From Lyophyllum atratum (Eukaryota > Basidiomycota > Agaricomycetes > Agaricales > Lyophyllaceae), in NCBI GenBank assembly GCA_014905825.1, contig JACGCN010000007.1, positions 992,001 through 1,056,000 on the forward strand: a DNA stretch of 64,000 nt. Direction: 5' to 3'. Made by a program: the position numbers and the translations under genes. The notes under the pieces were generated by a model. That model ran no database searches. It was not told the DNA's origin and saw only the letters and a list, made by a program, of their open reading frames with translations. Shown here piece after piece: positions 11,565 through 22,120 of this stretch (its first letter is position 1; every line of letters begins with the position of its first letter).

Positions 11565-12419
11565 TCAAGCTGCTAATCCCGCCCACAACTGTCCGCCATT
11601 CAGAATTCTTTCGGCACTTTTCTTCACGGCGTTCATTGCTTCCTTCCAAAGGCTTGGTCCAACACTAATCCGACAAACTCCAATTGCGGCCAGGTCGTTG
11701 ACCGACAACCCTTTTTCATCCTCTGCAAGTTTCACCGCCACTCTGCCGTTCAATTCTCTGACAAGGATCTCCACCTCCGATCGACTCACACCTCTCTGTC
11801 CGCCGCCCCATACAAAAACACACGTCGCCCCGGCTTCCAAGTACGCCTTACCTCGTTTCACGGCCTCCTCCAGCACCATGGCTTCAGACCAGCCTTTAGG
11901 GGGTGGGTCCAACTTCAGCATATCCGTCCTCGCATTGATGACGAAGTCCTTGACGCCAGCAGCCTCAGCCGTCGCCTTCGCCAGCTTGATGCGCTGGACT
12001 TGTTCATCAATGCTTCTTAAGCATTCCATACCTCTCGCGTGGCCCTTCTCGGGATAAGAGTCTTCGATGTTGGCACCCACTACACCCAGCGCAATCGCCT
12101 TCTGGATGACTTCGACCAGCTGGGCGCCATAGCCGTCTTGAAGGTCCGCGCTCAGGGGAAGCCCAGCTGCGCGAACAAGCGGCGCGATCCTGGCAATCGC
12201 GGCAAGGTTCTGCTCCGACGAGAGGTCTTCATCTGCGACTCCAAGGCTCGCAGCGATGGCGTACGAGGCTGTCGCGACAGCTTTGGCGGAACTCAAGGAA
12301 AGTAGGGCTGCAGCGGAGGCGGGATCATAAATGTTGGCGAATACGACGGGGTTACCTGGCGTGTGCAGCTGCTGGAGACTGGTCGCGTATGAGTTATCAA
12401 TCGGGATGACAGACGCCAT
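11565..12419 (-). CDS. isocitrate lyase / PEP mutase superfamily enzyme
   Basis: A single uninterrupted exon encodes 284 residues of a (beta/alpha)8 barrel of the ICL/PEP-mutase superfamily, whose members make or break C-C or P-C bonds next to a carboxylate (methylisocitrate lyase, phosphonopyruvate hydrolase, oxaloacetase, PEP mutase). Visible landmarks are VVFANIYDPASAA near residue 25, the metal-binding ADLQDGYG (about 91-98), GANIEDSYPEKGHARG (about 115-130), and the ARTD motif (about 164). Later strands include GATCVFVWGG and ICRISVGPSLW. The catalytic-loop Cys of isocitrate and methylisocitrate lyases (KKCGH) is absent, and the sequence reads PEKGH. That favours the phosphonopyruvate hydrolase/oxaloacetase-like side, with unknown substrate. 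The family call is secure; the reaction is not. The gene is convergent with MSH6, 209 bases apart, and divergent from the duplicated short gene that starts at 12869. Confidence 0.85.
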   Translation of the reverse strand: MASVIPIDNSYATSLQQLHTPGNPVVFANIYDPASAAALLSLSSAKAVATASYAIAASLGVADEDLSSEQNLAAIARIAPLVRAAGLPLSADLQDGYGAQLVEVIQKAIALGVVGANIEDSYPEKGHARGMECLRSIDEQVQRIKLAKATAEAAGVKDFVINARTDMLKLDPPPKGWSEAMVLEEAVKRGKAYLEAGATCVFVWGGGQRGVSRSEVEILVRELNGRVAVKLAEDEKGLSVNDLAAIGVCRISVGPSLWKEAMNAVKKSAERILNGGQLWAGLAA

Positions 12420-12764
12420 TTTCTCTGGGATTTATGCAGATGGTATGGGCGGAAAGTGGGGTGTCTGTGGAGACGACTTATACACCTTCCCAAGATAGAT
12501 CGCGGAATCAGACTGACTCGATCATGTCGATTTGAGGATTCAGCCGGTATTTACGTTCGACGCGTATACCAAACAACGCGTCCACGCGCCGACATCATTT
12601 GCAATTGCCTCCGTTAGCTTCCGTTCATTTTGATCGGTCGTCATCCAGCACAGGCGTCTCTCCGCCTTCCTCTCTTCTAACTTTTTAAAGGAGGCAAAAA
12701 TTATAGGGGCAAATAGGAGAGTCTTATATCGACCCACATTTTCGCGATGGCAAATGCCGGTGCT

Positions 12765-12772
12765 CTATAAAA
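12765..12772 (+). promoter_or_regulatory. TATA box of short gene, copy 1
   Basis: CTATAAAA lies about 97 bases upstream of the ATG at 12869 and is followed by a C-run. The same element at the same distance precedes copy 2 (51854-51847). The upstream 330 bases are also recognisably alike in the two copies, so the promoter was part of the duplication. Confidence 0.65.
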
Positions 12773-12868
12773 ACCCCCCCAATTCTCCCAATACTGCATA
12801 ACATCATAACCACCCACCATCACCACACACACACGCACATAACTCGTACTTGAACACATTTTCTCACA

Positions 12869-13702
12869 ATGTCCACTATCCTCGTCGAACAACGCCTTCC
12901 CATCATCATCCAATTCATCTCACGCGTTCCGGCCTACGCACAGGTCATTGCGGTATGTTTTATATCCTTAAAACCCTATGTATATTTATCCTGATCACAT
13001 CCGCACATCTATCCGCACATCATAGAGCGTCGTTGCTCTCTTTATCTTCTGGCTATGCCCCTCGATGGCGCCAAAGATGCCTGTGCGTCAAACCCCCGCT
13101 AAACAAATTAGCATCCATTTACTCAACTCTACCACATCCACCTTCGTAGATATCGCATCAAAGAATGCTGAAGAGTCGAATGATTCGAAGGACGTGGGCG
13201 AGGAATGTAAGTACATCTCCCACCGTTACATGCTCATTGAACTGGCACTAATATCTGTCTTTGACCCCGCGCTGCAGTGGCTGACAGAACTCCTATTAAG
13301 TCGTCCAACCCTTTCTCAAAGCTCGCTGCCCCCGTAAAGATGATGGTGTCGCCCAGTCTCGCCAGGGTTCGGCCCTATGCTCGCCGCATGTCGCTCCCGG
13401 CCAGACGGCTTACGGAACACTTTGCTACCACCATCGCTACTCCCTTCCACCACCGCCGTGGCTCCGTCAACCTTGATGCCGACTCCTCCTATTTTGCCCT
13501 CCCTGACTTTACCAAGGTTGAGGACAAAGTCGAGGCCGAGATCATGGTCACGGTTATGGAGGTCGAGGCTAAGCACTCGGTGGTGGAACAAGATGCGGGT
13601 GTTTCGGACGTACTAGCTCTCTCTTCTACTATGAAGGTGACGAAGTTCAAGCGGATGACAAGGAAGGCGAAGGCCCTTCTCCGCATTCGTCGTCGTCTGT
13701 GA
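12869..13702 (+). CDS. short protein of unknown function, copy 1 of an inverted pair
   Basis: Three exons (12869-12952, 13026-13206, 13278-13702) encode about 229 residues. I do not recognise the family. The N-terminus begins MSTILVEQRLPIIIQFISRV, and exon 2 continues with the strongly hydrophobic SVVALFIFWLCPS (about residues 29-41), so one membrane-spanning or membrane-associated helix is likely. A Ser/Thr/Asn-rich stretch follows, then an Arg-rich region around SLARVRPYARRMSLPARR, then an acidic patch rich in Val/Glu. The end is very basic (KVTKFKRMTRKAKALL, then RIRRRL). Both intron phases and all three exon lengths, apart from 9 bases of exon 3, are preserved in copy 2 (51751-50929). That preservation supports the exon model and suggests that the reading frame was under selection. 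It lies tail-to-tail with the repeat metalloprotease, as copy 2 does. Confidence 0.7.
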
Positions 13703-13974
13703 GAGTGCAGAGTCTGAGGCACGTTACAAAGACACCATCATCATTGCATTACCAGTCTCATGCTCATGGACATTGACCTGTATTATACCACCATCATATG
13801 CACCGGACATTGATTGATACCCGCACATCTCGGACATTTCGTATCTTCATCTTTGTATTTTATATCAGCTCATGAAACGCTTTTCACTCCTCCTTAGCAT
13901 CCTGATTTGATGTTCGACAACCTCAATCTTTTTGCACCGTGACGCCGATCCTGCTTAATCCTGGTTTTGGACAA

Positions 13975-14330
13975 CACATAGTGGCTGAAGCTCCCCTCAA
14001 GTTCATCAACCCCTTTTCCAAGCTGCACTCCTAAAGATGTCGCCCAGTTTCGCCCTCTCTAACCTCATGCTCCGGGTCGTCGCATGCCGTTTCCCGCTAG
14101 ACCTAGACGGTTCATGGGGTCTGAACATTTTGCTATCGCCATCGTCACTCCTTTTCATCACCGCGACTCCTATTAACGTTGGGACAGGCTCCTATTTTGT
14201 CCCACATACCTTACGAATGTTGAGGATGAAGCCGCAGACTCGGACTCGAGAAACTCGAACACGTTACCCGGGAGGCGCAGGCCCTTCTGCGCATTCGTCT
14301 CTGTTTGTTAGAGTACAGTTTTGAGTATAT
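13975..14330 (+). pseudogene. decayed exon-3 fragment of the short gene
   Basis: Starting at GTGGCTGAAGCTCCC, this stretch follows exon 3 of the gene just upstream: AAPLKFINPFSKL, a shifted version of SPSFA...VRP...RRMS, a degenerate FATTIATPF region, then ...GSYFVPHT and the terminal ALLRIRL-like bases. Insertions, deletions and stops break the frame throughout. Some details (SYFVPHT) resemble copy 2 more than copy 1. No matching exon 1 or 2 precedes it. Confidence 0.6.
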
Positions 14331-14668
14331 AGCATATGGTCTCCTGGATTGACTTCCAAATTGTACCATGAGTCGTCGGACATTCATTGATACGCACCGC
14401 TCTCAGAGATTGAAGATAAAAATGTATATCCAGACTATCGCATAAGCAAAGAGGGATAATCTAAACGAGCTGTCAAGGACTGTGGCGCGTTTGAACTTGG
14501 AGCGGCGGTGACGATCCTGCACTAAAGGGCTGCTGACCAAAATTTATGAAATTCGCAGGTAAACGGAGTGCAAGTAAGGACAGTGTATACTCAGCAGAAC
14601 ACAATTATAACGGGGTACGCATTAGGAAGACAGTGGAGAAAGACAGAGGACCTCCGATGTCCACGTCT

Positions 14669-17600
14669 TTAGATCAAAGTGCCGAGGAAATCGGTGAATA
14701 AACCCTGCTGAACGAAAGGGGGAGGAAAAGTTCGGGCCGGGTAGAGACCGTGCTGAGTAAAAGGATCGGCGGCACCAAGGGTGACAGGAGCATCGTTCGG
14801 GTTTAGACCAAGGAAAACGCCGATCGCGACGTCTGCGGCAGTGCTGATGACCTTCTGGGTGATTGGGTTCTTGAAGAAGTCCCCGACGCTACTCCAAAAG
14901 CCATGCTGAATGTCGGTGTACTGGGCAGTGGGGTTCAACCCATACTGGGAGAGAGCAGCGTCGATATGCTGGAATGTGGGCTGCGGCGCATATGTCCCGA
15001 AATGGGGGGCTAGGCCTTGCTGAGCGCCGAAAGGGGCGGTGGCGCCGGTCGGATCGAGACTGTGCTGGGGCAAAACACCATTGATGACGTTGCCCAAGAT
15101 CTTCTGGAAGATGGGGTGCGAAATGAACCCGAGTGCACCAGACAAGAGGCTTAGCTGAATGTCGGGCTGTGTCCCCGTCTGAGAATTTAACCCATGCTAG
15201 GGAAAGGTGCGTCAATCATCCGCATCAGTGGCGATCAGCGAAGGGGCTACTTACGAGCAATCCAGGATTGGCATCGTTCGGGTTGATACCGTTCTGGGTC
15301 AAAAGGCCGACTGCAGCTTTGGCCGCGGCGCCCATCACCTGCTGAGCGAGAGGGGACTTGAAGACGCTACCAATAGTACTCCAAATGCCTTGCTGGATGT
15401 CGGGATGAGCGGCAGGATTCAATCCGCGTTGGACAAGAGTAGTGTTTCGAGGTCCGGTTGCAGCAACCGCAAAAAACTGCAACTGCAACCGGACTGCAAC
15501 CGGTTACAAAGCAACCGCTGGTCGCAGTTGCTGCGAATCGAAAACACAAAGACCGCAGTTGCGCAACTGGTTGCAACCGGTTGTGGCTGTGCAGGGTATA
15601 TACCCTTATAGAGCACCCTATCCCCGCCATTTTGAGCCTGAAATGATCAAAATCGGTCAAGAATTGGATGAGTTATGATCAAAATACGATCAACACATAT
15701 TTGAAGCAACAGATTTACACCCAAGTCACCATTCTTACCATAACTTGGTCAATTCTTGACCGTTTTCGACGACCTCGGACTCATTCTGAAGCTAAAAAGT
15801 AGTCAATTCTGCTAACATAGGCTACGTGAGCACAACCGGTGTCACAAGAGCCCCATCTATCAAGCCCTTCAATGTCTGTCGAACCAGTGGGTGGCTCAGG
15901 ACTGATCCAAAGTCGGAGAGCAGGCCTTGCTGAACATCGGAAGTCGATGTGGCTGGATTGAGAGCGTGCGCGACCGAGGCGCCGTTCGGGTTCAGACCTA
16001 GGAAAATGCCGATTGCGACATCTGCGGCAGTCGTTATGACCTTTTGCGTAGTTGGGTTCTTGAAGAAGTCTCCAATGCTACTCCAAAAACCGTGCTGGAC
16101 GTCGGCGTACTCGGCACCTGGGTTCAGCCCGTATTGCGGGAAGGGCATCACCCTGGGCCGGAGGCCAGGTGCGTATGTCGGGAATAAGCCGTGTTGAGCT
16201 ACGGTGCCAGCAGTGGTCGGGCTGAGACTGTGTTGGGTCAAAACACCATTGATGACAGTGCCCAGAGTCTGCTGGAAGATCGGAGTCTTCAAGAAACCGA
16301 GTATACCAGATACAAGGCCTTGCTGAATGTCAGGGTGAGAGCCGTGCTGTGGGATAGCGGCACCGTCAGTTACATGCGTCAATGTCTACCTTAAGATAAT
16401 GACTAGCTTTACTCACAATTGATACAGGACCAGGCCCTAACAGGAGGCCGTGTTGCACGGCAGCGTTCGGATTGAGAGTGTTCTGGGACAAAAGACCGAC
16501 GGCAGCATTGGCAGCAGTACCAATGAGCTGTTTGGCGAGGGGGCTGTTGAAAACGCCCCCAAGGATGCTCCAAATGCCCTGCTGGGTCTCGGGAGTCTGG
16601 ACAGCCAGGTTCAGCCCACGCTGGACGAAAGCTCCGTCGATTAAGCTTTTCAACGTTTGGCGACTCAGGGGGTGGTTCAGGGCTGATCCCAGGTCGGAGA
16701 ACAGGCCTTGCTGGACGCTGAGAGGGGCCGTGGCTGAAGGGGCGTCGAGACTCGAGATTAACGCCACGCTGGGTCAAGAAGCTATTGGCAACGCTGCCTG
16801 CGATCTGCTGGAACACGGAGTGCTTGAAAATGTCGGCTACACCAGAAAGGATGCCTTGTTGGATTTCAGCGTGATCACCGATTGTCGTCTTGGAATTTAA
16901 TGCATGCTGCGTGGTTATTCCAATAACAACCGAGCCCATAATCTTCAGGAATTCTGGTCTTTGGAGAACATCGATCATGCTGCTCCAAATACCCTGCTGA
17001 ATTTCGAGATATTGAGCCGTCGTCTGAGGGTTCGATCCGCGTTGGGTGAGGACGCTGTCGATGACTCCAGTGAGGGCCTTGTGGACGATTGGGCTCCCAA
17101 GGACCGAACCATGGATGTAGAACAGTCCCTGTTGCACATCAGGAGCCAGGCCCTGCTGAACGTCGAAAGGTGCTCCCGCGGTGGCATTCGGGTTGATACT
17201 GAAAAGGCTGCCAACCAGCGAGCCAAGGATAGAGATTAATCCATGTTCCACTGCATTGGGAGACGAGGATGGCACCGCCGCGGGGTTGATGCCATGTTGG
17301 GTGAGGGCATCATTGATGACTGTCTTCACCACACTCTGGAAGGTGGGATTCTTCAAGAAATCGACCAGGCCAGAAAAGACGCCTTGCTGCACTTCCGGAT
17401 ACTGAGCAACAGTGACGGGTGTCAGTCCGCGCTGGGTGAGGATGATATCGACCACATTTGTTAACGCCTTGTGGACGACGGGGCTCTTCAGGATGGCCCC
17501 GATATCCGAGAACAGGCCTTGCTGAATATCGCCAACAGCGTTGGGTTTGATGCTATGCTGCTTAAAAACACTGTCGACGGCTCCTTTGATGACCGTCTGA

Positions 17601-17860
17601 GTCAGAGGATGCTGGAGGATGCTCGTGAAGCTAGACCAGAGTCCTTGTTGTACTCCCTCAGGGGTCGCGTAGGGCTTGATCAAGCCACCGTGGAAGGTTG
17701 TATCGTAAAAGGGCAAGGAAGAAGTGTACAGCCCGTTTTGGGCATTGGCCGGAGAACCGAGCGCAGCGGCTGCGGGGCTCAGGCCGCGCTGCGTCAGAAC
17801 CTGATTAACGACGCCTCCGACGACTTGTTGGAATATTGGGTGTGTGATAACACCAACAAG
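14669..17860 (-). repeat. tandem protein-repeat array of copy A
   Basis: Each unit starts with (V/I)QQG(L/I)(F/W)S, has a hydrophobic helix-like core with a central P (for example ILKSPVVHKALTNVVD), and ends (L/T)TQ(H/R)G(L/I)(N/S)P. Units differ enough in DNA sequence to be old. The block 16767-15851 (four units and an intron) is repeated in order by 15900-14669, so the last part of the array arose by a block duplication that copy B lacks. Confidence 0.75.
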
Positions 17861-19141
17861 CCCTGACCAAATACCGTGCTCGATTCCATCGGTAGCAGCA
17901 GCTCCGAAGGGGGTGGCTTTACCATCGGGCTGAGTGGTTGATTGCGGTGGGGCCAGGAGTTGTGAGATATGAGCGATGGGGATAGTATTGATAGTCCTGG
18001 GCGCGGGGTTAGTGTCGTGCGCTATGTCAGCAGAGCCATCCTGCAATGCCTCTGTACGAGATTTTAGCAGTATTCCGATTTGCTTCTTGGGAGCTAGAAA
18101 CGTACTAAGTTCTTTCGCACGAGCCTCTTGGTTCCAAGCAATGAAGTAGGTCCTCAAGCTCGTAATATCGTCTTTACACCCTAACATGTCTCCTTGCTCG
18201 CTAGGCGGGACTCCGGCGACGTCCAGGGCCTTCTGCAGCGTCCAGTCCTTGGCTTCGCGACGTGGTTTGTCCCGAGGGTAATTGATAACCACGTATGCCT
18301 TATCCATGTCGGTCAACTTGGTGTTGACATGGACAGCAATCCTTTGTAGGTTTAGACGAGCCGGCATGAAGTACCTGAAAATTCGATCAGGACATGGAAT
18401 GGGACAACGACGGTCTACGTACATCATGATAGATTTAGTGTCGAGTGTGCTGTAATTGGAAACATCCTCCGCATTGTACACGTTGAGGATCTGCGACTGG
18501 ATAAGGGATTCACCCCAGCCTTGCGTAGCGCTGTAGTACTTATTGACCTCCGCAGTATTGAGCGTTAGAGTTCCGCCTCTCGCAGGGCTTTGATGCTCAT
18601 GCATCAACCCCAGGGCGTGGCCCCACTCGTGGAGGATGGTGCCCTTGTCGGTTTCGGAGACGGTAGGGAGGTCCTCGATCCAGCCCAGATTCATGGTGAT
18701 TGATCCGGGTTTCGCTCTGAGGGCACCCTTTCCGATAGAGCTCCAAGAGCCGGACTTGGCTTGGAAGGCGATGCGAATCATGGCCTCCTTATCTCCGTCC
18801 TCCCCGCGTGAAAGAGTGAGATTGGCATAGTAGGTCCATTCAACAGCGACCTTATCGACAGCGGCCTTCTGGTTCGCAGTGCCCCCGAAGAACGAGTAAG
18901 TGATGATCTAATGCATTGGACATGGGTTGCAAAGTCCTATGGTAGTATAACGTAGAGGACATACCTGGCCGTTCTCCCATAGCTGGGCGACTTTAGTCAT
19001 GACGGCATGGGAACGCGACGGATCGTCCACGCTAGCTTCGGTGAAGTATACCTCCTTTGGCTGCTCCGGCTCAGTCTCAGGTGGAATGCCGCAAGGGCCT
19101 TTGACTTCGGTAACCTTGGGAGTTGGTGGGCCGGCTGACAT
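14669..19141 (-). CDS. metzincin-type metalloprotease with QQG repeat array, copy A (array frameshifted)
   Basis: The protein begins MSAGPPTPKVTEVKGPCGIP (ATG at 19141) without a visible signal peptide. The zinc protease domain occupies about residues 50-280. It holds ITYSFFGG, MIRIAF, SITMNLGWI, the zinc site HEWGHALGLMHEHQSPARGG (HExxHxxGxxHE) and a Met-turn SIMMYFMPA formed across an intron. A closing DKAYVVINYP follows. This pattern fits astacin-like (M12A) metzincins. After a linker come about eight repeats of roughly 45 residues in one frame (18001-16770). Near 16,760 the frame shifts by one base and the original frame runs into unrelated sequence, ending at 16409. The shifted frame continues the array (16767-16390). 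It continues beyond an intron (16382-15851) and past an inserted element (15439-14669). The intact product may therefore be a protease with about eight repeats, or the gene may be dying. An assembly error at the shift is also possible. Confidence 0.7.
15440..15843. mobile_element. 404-base MITE-like insertion in the copy A array
   Basis: The repeat codons for ...IDGALV and ...QRGLNPAA are separated by this block, and the 7 bases ACAAGAG occur on both sides (15433-15439 and 15844-15850), as expected of a target duplication. The left part (about 15455-15600) contains many copies of GCAACCG/CGGTTGC in both orientations, like the subterminal repeats of hAT-type elements. Arms at 15647-15667 and 15747-15769 form an inverted repeat (GGTCAAGAATT core). 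Terminal inverted repeats are imperfect at best (TAGTGTTTCG... against GACACCGG...). There is no transposase. hAT-derived is a guess; an insertion is well supported. Confidence 0.65.
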
Positions 19142-19212
19142 CGATGAGGAAAGAGCGGAAGAAGCCAAAACCTGAGCGAGTTGACTGGGGACTTATGGTC
19201 AGTTCAAGAGGT

Positions 19213-19219
19213 ACTTATA
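19213..19219 (-). promoter_or_regulatory. TATA-like box of metalloprotease copy A
   Basis: TATAAGTA on the minus strand lies about 72 bases upstream of the ATG at 19141. Copy B has TATAAGAC at a similar distance (42613). Confidence 0.5.
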
Positions 19220-19220
19220 C

Positions 19221-21180
19221 AACTTCCATGAGGAATGCCCTGAAACACGCACCAGGAGGAGATCCCAGGTTCACGGCAAGAAATTTGGAGAAGCTATCCT
19301 AATTTCAGCCTTCTAGGTAGCTGACTTGCATGCAGACCTGACAGAGCCAATCGAAGATCAGTCCCAGATATACAAAGTCTGTGATCATTCTATAATACAT
19401 ACCTTGTGTCATTACGAGGACCTCAAGAGGGCGTAACCTTGTGGACAAAGACCTGAAGGCACTGAACTGCAAGAGGCATATTCGCCGTGTAGCTATTCAT
19501 GGTAGGATTCCCCTCTGAGCCGACAAATGGCAGCCTAGAGCGCTTGTGAAGTGTAGAGTTGTTCCCGAGGGCTTCGCGATGTTATGCTGGAGAGGGACGA
19601 CAATGGCCAGAAGTAGAGTATCCTGATACTCTCGCACCACCTGGAATCACGTAATCAAGGGGCCCCCTCGTTGATTCAGGTCGTTTTGCGACGTGAAGCG
19701 TAGGAGATTGCTTTGAGTCATTCCACGTAGTGTTCCTTCCCAGGGAACGGATATCGCACGGCATGCCAGTGCCAAGCACTAGCAGCAGTGGTAGTGGGAT
19801 TCTGGACAAGGTGATGGCGAGAGGACGCCGCGGAGGTGGTGTCGATGGAAACGGTCAAGAACTTTTGATACGATTTAGAAAAGTAGGTAAATTTGCAATG
19901 TTGTGAAAGGTGAAGGAACCAAAGTACGATTAATCCCGCCCACGGCACGTTAAAGTATGGCATATGTGCCTCGGAGATGATGCTGAAACGACGTTCGAGA
20001 TGGCTATGGCAGGGCGCCAACCCCGAAGCATGGCTTGTAGGGACGAGATGAACATTCGACCCATGCCGCTTCTCTAGGCCCTGTTCAAAGCCATACTGAC
20101 TCGGGTGCCCCATGATCCAGTTGTTTGGAAGATAATGATTGGACTTACAGGCAATCGCATTGGCCCATTACTCCGGCTAAGGAAGTCCTGGCCTGAAAGC
20201 TCAATTATAGTCTTGTGCCCTCTCTTGACCTAATCCGCCTCAGGTCTTCGGAATTAAAGAACGCCACTCAGAATTGAAATCAATCATGCAGATGTCAGAA
20301 GTCGAAGCATCGCAATTTCAAGAAAATGTGTACCTTGTCGGACATGATCATCAACCCCTGCCACAGCGACTTGAGGTATGGACCAGGCGCAAGAACCTGG
20401 AGCACACCTTCCATGGTGCGTCCGAGTAAGATGTAGGTGGTTTTCTTCAACTCTTATGCGACGGTTCATCCAACGCCTAGTCTCCCAATTTGATGATAAT
20501 ATTGTTCGGAGTGAAAGCATGGTTGTCGTTGAATTGAATACAGTCTGGGACAGGTCTGGGATGTCTTCGATGCTCCGCATTGATGCTAGGCTGAGGACCA
20601 ATTTTTGAATGCTGCGTGCAGGTTACAATCCAGGATGTTTGCTGGACGAGAGCTCCATGACCATATGGAAGTTGGAGGTCTGTATAGAACAGCGACGGGT
20701 TGTGAATTATTGCTAATCCGGTGTAGATATTGAGTAAGATACACACATCGCGTGTCAGAGCACCAGGTAGCGCCTATATTAGAATCTTCAGACTTAAGTT
20801 CCGTTGTGCAAGCAGGTCGGATATTGCAGAGACCTGTATGCGCTACAGAAATCGTCCTATGGCCAGTGGCAAGTGATGCTGATAGAATCAAATTTGCTCA
20901 ATAGAGGCACTTTTCCTCCAGAGTTGTGTCCCCCCTTCAGTTTTGCCTCGGTAGTGTGAGGAAGGAGTTACAACCTTCCGCCATGATGCGTGACAGTCGC
21001 CAGTGGGAAGTTGTGGGAACCGGAAATCCCAGTGCAAGCGATAAGGTTGGAGCCCTCCTCGATTTGAAGTTGACACTCGCCAGGTAGTCGCACATTGTAA
21101 AGAATAGTATTGTCGGTTGATACAATGCCCCCCGTCACGGTGTTCATCAACATGTTAAGTATGGTCATCGGCGACGGCTG
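19221..21180. other. gene-poor interval, possible decayed gene
   Basis: Several minus-strand frames (20113-19718, 20601-20284, 20746-20477, 21125-20937) are separated by stops and do not join by convincing splice sites. None shows a domain I know. Segments such as IVSTDNTILYNVRLPGECQL (about 21130-21060) look protein-like but lead nowhere. I read this as spacer or an old relic. Confidence 0.35.
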
Positions 21181-21590
21181 GAGCATGTGTTTATTTTTGA
21201 TACGAACACCAAACAACGTGTCGATGCCACGTGGTGGCGTACTTGACGCGTACACCAGTTCGGACTCTCCGACCTTGCCTCCATCAGCCTCGTCCCTTTG
21301 TTTGCCACGACAACCTAGTAGGGGATTTCTATGGTCTCTAAAAACATATCGACCCACTTGCGCGATGCAAATGCCGGAGCTCCATTAATCCCCCCCATTC
21401 TCCTCGTACTGCATAATATCATAACCACCCAGCACCACCACCACGCACGCACACATGATCGAACCTGCGCAACTCATGACGTGGATCATTCTTGTCCAAC
21501 GGCATCTTCCCATCATCATACAGTTCATCTGAGTCCCGACCTACGCACAGGTGTCAGGTCCCCTCGGTATGTCTGAGATACTTCATACAA
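21181..21590 (+). pseudogene. promoter plus exon-1 relic of the short gene
   Basis: From about 21196 (GATACGAACACCAAACAACG) the sequence follows the promoter of the short gene. It includes the ATATCGACCCAC block (21346), the GATGCAAATGCCGG block, the C-run and the CATAATATCATAACCACCCA leader. It then follows exon 1 in shifted form: CTTGTCCAACGGCATCTTCCCATCATCAT and a copy of ...CGACCTACGCACAGGT. The TATA of the working copies is replaced by a sequence reading CCATTAATCC, and the coding part has lost its ATG and contains a stop. Exons 2 and 3 are missing. Confidence 0.6.
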
Positions 21591-22120
21591 GTAGATAGGA
21601 TTGCTTGTCACAACCTATATTAACGGAAGAGGTGAACGAAGATCAGGCTATTGAGGGAGATACTGGGAATGACTACTCAAGATAAACAGCAACGGTGGCA
21701 GAAAAGGGCCATGAAAGTAAGTAAGGTCTCGAAAGTAAGTCGAATAGAGGAGGCATCATATAAGACCAGTGTAGTGCTAGCCAAAAGAGGTAAATAATTA
21801 AGGATGAGCCGGGTTCTCAGCAAGGTAGAGAGAATGCCTAGGACAACAACGAAAGCAAGGTATTGCCGAAAACATGCAGACGGGGACAAGTTCTCCTCGC
21901 ATAATCATGTAGGACAAGATGATTCTATTTGCTCGCACATATCGGTGAGCTGTTCGGTAGTCATGCCAGCCAGAATACGATGCGTTTCACCGTGTCGAGT
22001 CTCGCAATGTAGGAGAAGTTGACCGCTATGCGCAGTGAGCGGGTATTCGACGACTTGTGGGACATCCAGTTGGCTAATGTGGATTGATTGTCAACAAGAA
22101 TTCGGTTACTTCCCCAGATA

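Noticed and set aside
12469..12868. terminal inverted repeats of one giant transposon spanning both arms
   Set aside because: The arms carry whole host-like genes with introns and promoters, no target-site duplication was seen at the outer edges, and no transposase lies between them.
16904..17866. plus-strand open frames opposite the copy A array
   Set aside because: They mirror the repeat codons on the other strand; similar mirrored frames appear opposite copy B, as expected from shared repeats and not from a second gene.
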